64,000 nt of DNA, from assembly GCF_002042965.1 (NCBI RefSeq), contig NZ_MZNT01000009.1:248001-312000 (forward strand), written 5' to 3'. The position numbers were made by a program, and so were the translations under genes. Each line of letters begins with the position of its first letter. Position 1 is the stretch's first letter. This DNA is from Paenibacillus sp. 32352 (GTDB lineage Bacteria > Bacillota > Bacilli > Paenibacillales > NBRC-103111). Of this stretch, positions 58,301 through 64,000 are shown piece by piece. Below the pieces are notes generated by a model. It did not search any database and was not told the origin of the DNA. It saw only the letters and a program-made list of their open reading frames with translations.

Positions 58301-59260
58301 ATGAAGATGCTAAATGAAAATTCGCTTCCAATGGCGCAAGGTAACGCCGACGAGTCGCTGGATGCAGAAATCGGCCGTCTGGCACGCCTGATCCACACCT
58401 ATACTCCTCATGACGGCACCTTTAGCCAGCGCATCCCCAGTTTGCACGTCTGTCGCTATTCACGAGTAAACGTTGACTGTGTGAGAACCTTCGACTCACC
58501 CTCTCTGTTAATCGTTGCACAAGGGGCAAAGGTCATCACTGTGGGGCAGGAGGTCTATCAGTTCGGCCGGGCGCATATGCTCATGTTCCCCGTTGCCCTG
58601 CCGATTGCTGTGAAGACTACACATGCCAGTTATTCCGAACCATTCCTGAGTGTTAAGCTGAACCTTGACCCGCAAAGGATTGCTGAGTTGGCACTGAAAG
58701 TATATCCCCAGGGCCTGCCTATCGTTCGTAATTGGAGCGCCGGTTACGTCATTAACGCCGACTTAGGCATGGTCAAAGCTGTGACGAGGCTAGTGGAGTG
58801 TCTCTCCAATCCCAGCGATGCTGAATTGCTTGCCCCTCTCGTGATGGATGAGATTTTGATACGAGTCCTGCGCAGCCCCTTCGGTGTTCATATCGCTGAA
58901 AGTTGTTTTGCGGATTCGGTCGTGCAGAGGGTTGTGAGGACGATTGCCTGGCTCCGCGACAACTTCTCCCAGCAGATGAAGGTTACAGACTTGGCCAAGA
59001 TGGTACATATGAGCGAGTCCTCGTTTCACGAGCATTTTAAGGCAGTCACTTCAATGAGCCCGCTGCAATACCAAAAAGCGCTGCGCCTTCATGAAGCGAG
59101 GCGTCTGATGGTTTCCAACTCCATGGATGCGAACACCGCCTGCCGGCTGGTGGGGTATGTGAGCACCTCTCAATTTAGCCGGGATTACAGCCGTTTTTTC
59201 GGAAGCCCGCCAAGGAAGGACGTCGCCAGATTGCGTCAACAAACGCAAATGTCGGAATGA
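58301..59260 (+). CDS. AraC-family transcriptional regulator (AraC_N-type sensor domain)
   Basis: About 319 aa. The N-terminal AraC_N-type domain (about 10-200) includes VDCVRTFDSPSLLIVAQGAKVITVGQEVYQ. The C-terminal pair of HTH units (about 212-310) includes MKVTDLAKMVHMSESSFHEHFKAVTSMSPLQY and CRLVGYVSTSQFSRDYSRFFGSPPRKDV. I use ATG 58301 since TGGAGGTG lies in front; the open frame back to 58220 has no ribosome site. Such regulators often control an adjacent oxidoreductase; the SDR gene after a terminator is the obvious candidate target. Confidence 0.9.
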   Translation: MKMLNENSLPMAQGNADESLDAEIGRLARLIHTYTPHDGTFSQRIPSLHVCRYSRVNVDCVRTFDSPSLLIVAQGAKVITVGQEVYQFGRAHMLMFPVALPIAVKTTHASYSEPFLSVKLNLDPQRIAELALKVYPQGLPIVRNWSAGYVINADLGMVKAVTRLVECLSNPSDAELLAPLVMDEILIRVLRSPFGVHIAESCFADSVVQRVVRTIAWLRDNFSQQMKVTDLAKMVHMSESSFHEHFKAVTSMSPLQYQKALRLHEARRLMVSNSMDANTACRLVGYVSTSQFSRDYSRFFGSPPRKDVARLRQQTQMSE

Positions 59261-59339
59261 CCATAACTGGGGAGAGCTCTGCATTCCTGCAACAGCCTTA
59301 ATTGCCCGAGGCATTTACGGCCTCCTGCTATTCCTGTTC

Positions 59340-59374
59340 AGCCCGCGGCCGTAAGGCTTGGCGGGCTATCTTTT
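59340..59374 (+). terminator. Terminator after the AraC gene
   Basis: AGCCCGC (59340-59346) pairs with GCGGGCT (59361-59367), followed by ATCTTTTTT. The rest of 59375-59610 holds no clear gene; a TATAAT word at 59511-59516 may be a -10 element for the SDR gene, though no good -35 is visible. Confidence 0.85.
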
Positions 59375-59610
59375 TTATCACCTGAATATAAGTCTTATCG
59401 GATGATCACACCTACAGATTAATCCATGAGCGGCCAGAGGTCAGGGTGTGTTCTGGAGGATTAGACAAGAAGTGACGAGGAACAGGCAAAGATCCGGGTG
59501 GGATGCAGACTATAATGGGTTTATTCTTGGGGCCGGCGGTTTTAATCGTTTTGCTCGCCGCGGGTGATCCAAGTAGATCTACAGCTCAACAACTTAAGGA
59601 GGGCTTCATT

Positions 59611-60510
59611 ATGCGTATTTTTGTTACAGGGGCGACGGGCTTCATCGGTTCCGCCGTCGTCCGCGAACTTATCGATGCAGGGCATCAGGTAATCGGCCTT
59701 GCCCGCTCAGACAAGGCTGCCGAGTCGCTGACAGCAGTCGGGGCCGAGGTACACCGTGGTGCCCTCGACGACCTCGACAGCCTGCATAAGGGCGCTGCCG
59801 CAGCAGACGGCGTCATTCACTTAGGCTTCAAGACGGACTTCTCGGACTTCGCCGGTGCAGTCGCAACCGATCTGCGAGCCGTAGAGACGTTAGGTGCAGC
59901 GCTCGAGGGCTCCTACAAGCCATTCGTGTTCACCTCGGGAACTTTGTTGGTCGCATGGTCGACCCCACCGGGGCTACTCGGAACGGAAGAGATCGCGGTC
60001 AATGCCGAAGTGCCTCGGGGAGCAGCGGAGAACGCGGTGATCGCTCTGGCGGAGCGTGGAGTACGATCATCGGTCGTCCGTCTTGCACCGTCTGTACACG
60101 GCCCGGGCGATCATGGTTTCGTCCCGATGCTGATCGACCTTGCTCGCAACAAGGGCGTCTCCGCCTACATCGGCGACGGTTCCAACCGCTGGCCGGCCGT
60201 TCATCGCCTCGATGCGGCGCGCCTGTACCGCCTCGCCGTTGAATCTGCACCGGCCGGCTCACGGCTGCACGGGGTCGGCGAGGAAGGTGTGCCATTCCGT
60301 GACATCGCAGCCGCCATCGGCCGTCACCTAAACCTGCCAGTGGTCAGCATACCCCGCGAAGAGGCAGAAGCCCACTTCGGCTTTCTCGGCGCCTTCACGT
60401 CGTCCGACAACCCGATGTCGAGTGCGCTGACCCAGTCACGATTGGGCTGGCGGCCAATGCATCCCGCATTGATCCCGGATATCGAACAGGGACACTACTT
60501 CAATAACTGA
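59611..60510 (+). CDS. NAD-dependent epimerase/dehydratase (atypical SDR family)
   Basis: About 299 aa, extended/atypical short-chain dehydrogenase. The nucleotide-binding motif is VTGATGFIGSAVV at the N-terminus, followed by VIGLARSDKAAESL, DGVIHLGFK and FTSGTLLV. The region where extended SDRs usually have YxxxK is not clearly preserved, as in many proteins of this group. I use ATG 59611 for its AAGGAGG ribosome site. Codon usage is markedly richer in C/G endings than in the neighbours (runs of GCC, CTC and GAC), which suggests acquisition from a high-GC donor. The substrate is unknown. Confidence 0.87.
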   Translation: MRIFVTGATGFIGSAVVRELIDAGHQVIGLARSDKAAESLTAVGAEVHRGALDDLDSLHKGAAAADGVIHLGFKTDFSDFAGAVATDLRAVETLGAALEGSYKPFVFTSGTLLVAWSTPPGLLGTEEIAVNAEVPRGAAENAVIALAERGVRSSVVRLAPSVHGPGDHGFVPMLIDLARNKGVSAYIGDGSNRWPAVHRLDAARLYRLAVESAPAGSRLHGVGEEGVPFRDIAAAIGRHLNLPVVSIPREEAEAHFGFLGAFTSSDNPMSSALTQSRLGWRPMHPALIPDIEQGHYFNN

Positions 60511-60573
60511 ACCCATTAACACTATCTGAGTCTAAGTGGAAGGAAGTCCGTTTGACGGTAGTTCAAAAAAATA

Positions 60574-60625
60574 TCAGGGACCGTCTAGAACTTATTTTCC
60601 TGTTCTAGACGGTCCCTGATTTTAT
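60574..60625. terminator. Strong bidirectional terminator
   Basis: TCAGGGACCGTCTAGAAC pairs perfectly (18 bases) with GTTCTAGACGGTCCCTGA, flanked by A-runs before and TTTTAT after. Confidence 0.93.
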
Positions 60626-60749
60626 ATTGGAGTCAGTGCGTAGCCATTTTCCCCAATAGAGTCAATCAAACGATTCAAGAAGGAATTTACTGGAGCACAA
60701 AGAATAGGAAGGGTATAACTCTCATCATAAAGGAGATTTCATCTTACCC

Positions 60750-62231
60750 ATGAAGAAGAAAACATACGCTTTTAAATTAACCATTGCGCTAACAATAGCT
60801 GCTGTCGGTTTATCGGCTACGCCGGACATGACAAAAGCCAGTGCAGATAACAGGGCAGAGATGGGGGCGCTTCCGGCCATTTCCTCCGAAGCTATAACCG
60901 TACAAGTGGATGGCAGCCCGTTAGTGCTTGAACAGCCGCCGATCATTAGGAACGGAAGTACACTTGTTCCACTCCGAAGCATATTCGAAAGGCTGGGAGC
61001 GGAGGTTGAATGGGACGGCAATACCTCGACGGTGACGGCAAGGAAGGGCCAGAATGTCATTCGCCTTACGGTGGGATCGGGAACGGCTGCCTTGAATGAA
61101 AAGGAGATATTCCTAGAAGCTCCGCCTGTCATTGTTAATGGAAATACGATGGTCCCCGTTCGTTTTATCGCAGAGTCTCTTGGTGCAAAGGTCGATTGGG
61201 AGTCCGATACAAGAACGGTCCGGATCACACAGACCGAAGGAGGTGCGGCCAAGCCGCCAGTTTCACCCCAAGTATCCGTCGATAAGATCGTCACCGGCAC
61301 CTTTACGTATCCTTGGTACAATCCGTTAAACAACGGCACGGCTGAAGTGACCAAACTCGATGACGGACGTTATCATCTGCATGTTTCGGTCGTTCACGGG
61401 TTCAGCCACAACTTAGGGGAGTTGGACTCCGACTTCACATATGACGGCGAAAACTTTGTATTTTCTGACCCCGAATACAGCAAGGTTACGATGACGTTTA
61501 CGGAAAATTCCATTACTATCGATTATCCGGGCTATGGATTCGGAGGATTTAATGCCGAACCTAAAGGAACATTTTACCTGCATAATTCGGGTATTCATGA
61601 TGCCCCTTTTCTAACGAAGCTGTACACCCGTTTACAACTTCCCGATGTGTATCGGAACGGCTTCTCCGATGTGTTTACCTATTATATAGACAGCACGAAG
61701 GTAGCACTGCTTGTCCGGTCCTACAGCACGATGGACCGCAACAAGGTCATTAGCGAGAATTTGGCCATCTATGATACGAACACGCAAACGATTGAGCCGC
61801 TTGGGGAAATCCAAAGCTATAACAAGCAGGAGCTTGGCAAAAAGCTTGCCGCTCTTTCCTTGAGCGAGGAATTCATATATGAGGTTCTGAACAAAGAGTA
61901 CGCCGATCGCTTCATTGAATTGCAAATGGAGAGATTTGACAACGGGGACCTGACATTAGGCGACCTTGATCAGTTTCGGCTGACGGAGGAAGAAGCATTC
62001 TACATCGTTACGGGAGAAAAGAAGACAACCGCTGCCTCCCATAATGTCCGCGACCAGGATAACAACGGATCTATATATCGGTCGGAGGTTGATCATTCCG
62101 ATGCTGATAGCGTCACAATCCATATATATGAGCTGGTTCGCCATAATCCTAACGACGAACATACCGCAACTATCGACTGGCTTGAAGTGAACCGCTCCAA
62201 CGGCAGGGTGAAGAGTATCTTATTTGAATAA
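60750..62231 (+). CDS. Secreted protein with copper-amine-oxidase-like N-terminal domain
   Basis: A 493-aa protein with a signal peptide (about 1-27) and a Cu_amine_oxidN1 domain at about 48-155, with its typical pair of halves: IIRNGSTLVPLRSIFERLGAEVEWD and VIVNGNTMVPVRFIAESLGAKVDWE. In Paenibacillaceae this domain is a cell-wall-associated module and not part of an amine oxidase. The rest (160-493) is unrecognised; it has beta-rich segments and a DQDNNGSIY stretch resembling a calcium-binding loop. AAAGGAG lies 14-17 bases before the ATG, longer than ideal. The function is unknown. Confidence 0.8.
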   Translation: MKKKTYAFKLTIALTIAAVGLSATPDMTKASADNRAEMGALPAISSEAITVQVDGSPLVLEQPPIIRNGSTLVPLRSIFERLGAEVEWDGNTSTVTARKGQNVIRLTVGSGTAALNEKEIFLEAPPVIVNGNTMVPVRFIAESLGAKVDWESDTRTVRITQTEGGAAKPPVSPQVSVDKIVTGTFTYPWYNPLNNGTAEVTKLDDGRYHLHVSVVHGFSHNLGELDSDFTYDGENFVFSDPEYSKVTMTFTENSITIDYPGYGFGGFNAEPKGTFYLHNSGIHDAPFLTKLYTRLQLPDVYRNGFSDVFTYYIDSTKVALLVRSYSTMDRNKVISENLAIYDTNTQTIEPLGEIQSYNKQELGKKLAALSLSEEFIYEVLNKEYADRFIELQMERFDNGDLTLGDLDQFRLTEEEAFYIVTGEKKTTAASHNVRDQDNNGSIYRSEVDHSDADSVTIHIYELVRHNPNDEHTATIDWLEVNRSNGRVKSILFE

Positions 62232-62284
62232 ATGAACGACTCACTCAGAAGAGTTCAGAATGAGTCAAGAAAGGTGTATTTTTG

Positions 62285-62743
62285 ATGGACACTCAAATTG
62301 AAAGAGCCTCTGTATCGGATGCTGAAAAAATCCTCTTATTGCAAAAAGCGGCTTATAGGAGCGAAGCTGAACTATACAACGATACCAGTATTGAACCTCT
62401 TGCTCAGACTCTCGCACAGCTGCAAAAACAGTTTGAAGACCACGTGGTACTCAAAGCTGTAGTTTCTGATACCATCATTGGTTCTGTTAGAGCAATTGAG
62501 CAAGACGGAACGTGTTACATTGGCAAACTCCTGGTGGATCCAAACCAACAAAATAAAGGTGTAGGAAAAAAGTTAATGTATGCTATAGAAGGGTGCTTCC
62601 CCAATTCTCGTTATGAGTTGTTTACGGGGAGCAAGAGCGAAAAGAATATCGCCCTATACGAGAAGCTAGGATATAAAGCCTTTAAAGAGCGCTTGATATC
62701 CCATGATTTCAGCTTGGTGTACCTCGAAAAGAAAAGCACTTAG
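62285..62743 (+). CDS. GNAT-family N-acetyltransferase
   Basis: About 152 aa with the single GNAT fold. The acetyl-CoA-binding motif A is LLVDPNQQNKGVGKKLMYAIE (about 98-118), preceded by a strand with IGSVRAIEQDGTCYIGKL, and motif B follows in SRYELFTGSKSEKNIALYEKLGYK. The acceptor cannot be predicted. AAAGGTG precedes ATG 62285; a TTG one codon earlier is less likely. Confidence 0.9.
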   Translation: MDTQIERASVSDAEKILLLQKAAYRSEAELYNDTSIEPLAQTLAQLQKQFEDHVVLKAVVSDTIIGSVRAIEQDGTCYIGKLLVDPNQQNKGVGKKLMYAIEGCFPNSRYELFTGSKSEKNIALYEKLGYKAFKERLISHDFSLVYLEKKST

Positions 62744-62914
62744 GATTTTGAACTACCGGGATATAGTTGCAGGTTTTAATTTTTGCTCCCGCCCGACAAA
62801 TGGACGGTTAATTGCTTGAAGGTCAAGAGACGTTTTTTCAAAATTGATTATGGAGACTTGTGAAAGTAAAATATTTAATATCAAGCATCAAAAGGAAGGG
62901 ATTGCGGGGAAAAA

Positions 62915-64000
62915 ATGATCTATTTTTTGATATCTTTATTTGCTTTATGTGCTGCAGCATTGTTTATAAACATGCACCCAGTATTTGGTGGAAACCCAAG
63001 CAGCGAGCAGAAAGAACGATACACTAAGTTTGATAATTATGTTAATGGGAAGTTTGTCAATCAGGTGCCTACCAAGATGGATATAAGTGTATATGATTAC
63101 TTCTCAATGATTAGGGATTCTATTTCGGGTAGTAAAGACCGTAAGCCTGACGGTCAATTGCCCGTTTCCAAAATTGATTGGAACCGAATCCAAAGCGAAG
63201 AAGATAGTTTAACTTGGTTTGGGCATTCTACTTTTTTACTCAGTCTCGATAATAAAAAGATACTTGTCGATCCGATGCTTGGGCCGGTAGCGTCACCTGT
63301 TTCTTTCGTAGGGAGCAAACGCTACAGTGAAGATATGCTGCATATTATTGATGAAATACCGCTTATTGATGCGGTTTTTATTACCCATGATCATTACGAC
63401 CATTTAGATTATCCATCTATACGTAAGCTGAGGGACAAGGTTGGTCATTTCTTCGTTCCTTGCGGCGTGAGTGCACATTTGATCCGTTGGGGAGTTGCAA
63501 AGGAAAGGATCACAGAATTCAATTGGTGGGACGAAACGGAGTTCAAAGGGTTAACCATTGCTTTGACTCCATCCAAACACTTCTCGGGAAGAGGGCTTTT
63601 TAACCGAAATACAACTTTATGGGGCGGTTGGGTCATACTTGGAAAACGAACCCGTTTCTATACTAGTGGAGATGGGGGGTATGGTGCACATTTTAAAGAA
63701 ATTGGGGAAAAGTACGGGCCATTTGATATTGCGCTAATCGAAGGAGGTCAATATGACCGGCGCTGGCCTTGGGTTCATATGACACCCGAAGAGGCTGTGG
63801 AGGCTCATGTAGATGTAAACGGGAAAAATATGATGCTTATTCATTGGGGTGCCTTTACTCTTGCTTATCATGGCTGGAAAGAGCCTATAGAACGTGCAAT
63901 GGTAGAGGCTCTAAAGGCAAATGTGAGTCTTGTTGCCCCTCCAATTGGCGAGAGTATCCATTTAAACGGAGAGCTAGCAGCAGCTTATCCATGGTGGAAA
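62915..64000 (+). CDS. Metallo-beta-lactamase-fold hydrolase (NAPE-PLD/UlaG-like), 3' end beyond window
   Basis: Open to the last base of the window (362 codons, no stop). After a hydrophobic N-terminal anchor (about 1-20), the MBL fold starts at LTWFGHSTFLLSL (about 95-107). The zinc motif HxHxDH is present as THDHYDHLDY, with later ligand regions near PSKHFSGRGL, TSGDGGYG and LIHWGAF. The WFGHS and DHYDHLD combination matches the group of NAPE-phospholipase D-like and UlaG-like enzymes that hydrolyse phosphodiester or lactone bonds. The N-terminal helix suggests it sits at the membrane. The substrate is unknown; the C-terminal few tens of residues are missing. Confidence 0.87.
   Translation, partial: MIYFLISLFALCAAALFINMHPVFGGNPSSEQKERYTKFDNYVNGKFVNQVPTKMDISVYDYFSMIRDSISGSKDRKPDGQLPVSKIDWNRIQSEEDSLTWFGHSTFLLSLDNKKILVDPMLGPVASPVSFVGSKRYSEDMLHIIDEIPLIDAVFITHDHYDHLDYPSIRKLRDKVGHFFVPCGVSAHLIRWGVAKERITEFNWWDETEFKGLTIALTPSKHFSGRGLFNRNTTLWGGWVILGKRTRFYTSGDGGYGAHFKEIGEKYGPFDIALIEGGQYDRRWPWVHMTPEEAVEAHVDVNGKNMMLIHWGAFTLAYHGWKEPIERAMVEALKANVSLVAPPIGESIHLNGELAAAYPWWK

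Overview
The window looks like a chromosomal segment of a Paenibacillus-type Firmicute (Paenibacillaceae). The evidence is moderate GC with strong AGGAGG-type ribosome sites, GTG and TTG starts, YesM/YesN two-component regulators, MsmEFG-type sugar ABC systems without their own ATPase, S-layer (SLH) and collagen-like surface proteins, a copper-amine-oxidase-N-domain protein and a T-box leader. I saw no rRNA, tRNA, CRISPR array, prophage or transposase gene.

Layout. 1-2.8 kb: end of a sugar ABC operon (two permeases plus a TIM-barrel isomerase). 2.9-12 kb: housekeeping and accessory genes: a frameshifted LysE exporter, a methyltransferase/MarR pair, LysM-NlpC/P60 and S66 peptidases, a membrane-anchored DJ-1/PfpI protein, a catalase, and an aminotransferase behind a T-box. 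12.4-20.1 kb: AraC regulator, YesM/YesN pair and a sugar ABC transporter. 20.1-32.2 kb: an accessory operon with an APS kinase, three sulfatase-fold hydrolases (two lacking the formylglycine motif and carrying Thr instead), two Gfo/Idh/MocA oxidoreductases, a TIM-barrel protein and another ABC transporter. 32.6-40.6 kb: DUF421 protein, SLH/Ig-like protein, collagen-like protein, polysaccharide deacetylase, lactonase and small proteins. 40.6-55.5 kb: an organophosphate locus. 56-64 kb: pectate lyase, AraC regulator, SDR, copper-amine-oxidase-N protein, GNAT, and a metallo-beta-lactamase-fold hydrolase cut by the window end.

The 40.6-55.5 kb locus is the most interesting part. It has two signal-less PTP-like phytases closely resembling the Selenomonas PhyA family, a LacI regulator with two mirror-image tandem operators, three paralogous Fe/hexose-phosphate-type binding lipoproteins, a fused two-module permease with its own ATPase, a TIM-barrel isomerase, an MgtC-like protein, a Cof-type HAD phosphatase and an inositol-monophosphatase-family enzyme. 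I infer a pathway that imports intact inositol phosphates (or a similar polyol or sugar phosphate) and strips the phosphates inside the cell, unlike the usual secreted phytase.

A second discovery is a dispersed palindromic element of about 110-210 bp, with six copies here (one cut by the window start). A conserved core (GGAGGAG...TCCGCCTTTG...CAACAGCGG) is kept while the helices inside and outside it change sequence but stay paired. This is the pattern expected of a structured RNA or hairpin-mobilised repeat. One pair of copies interrupts an array of GTTTTC-N4-GAAAAC palindromes spaced 38-39 bp upstream of the APS kinase operon.
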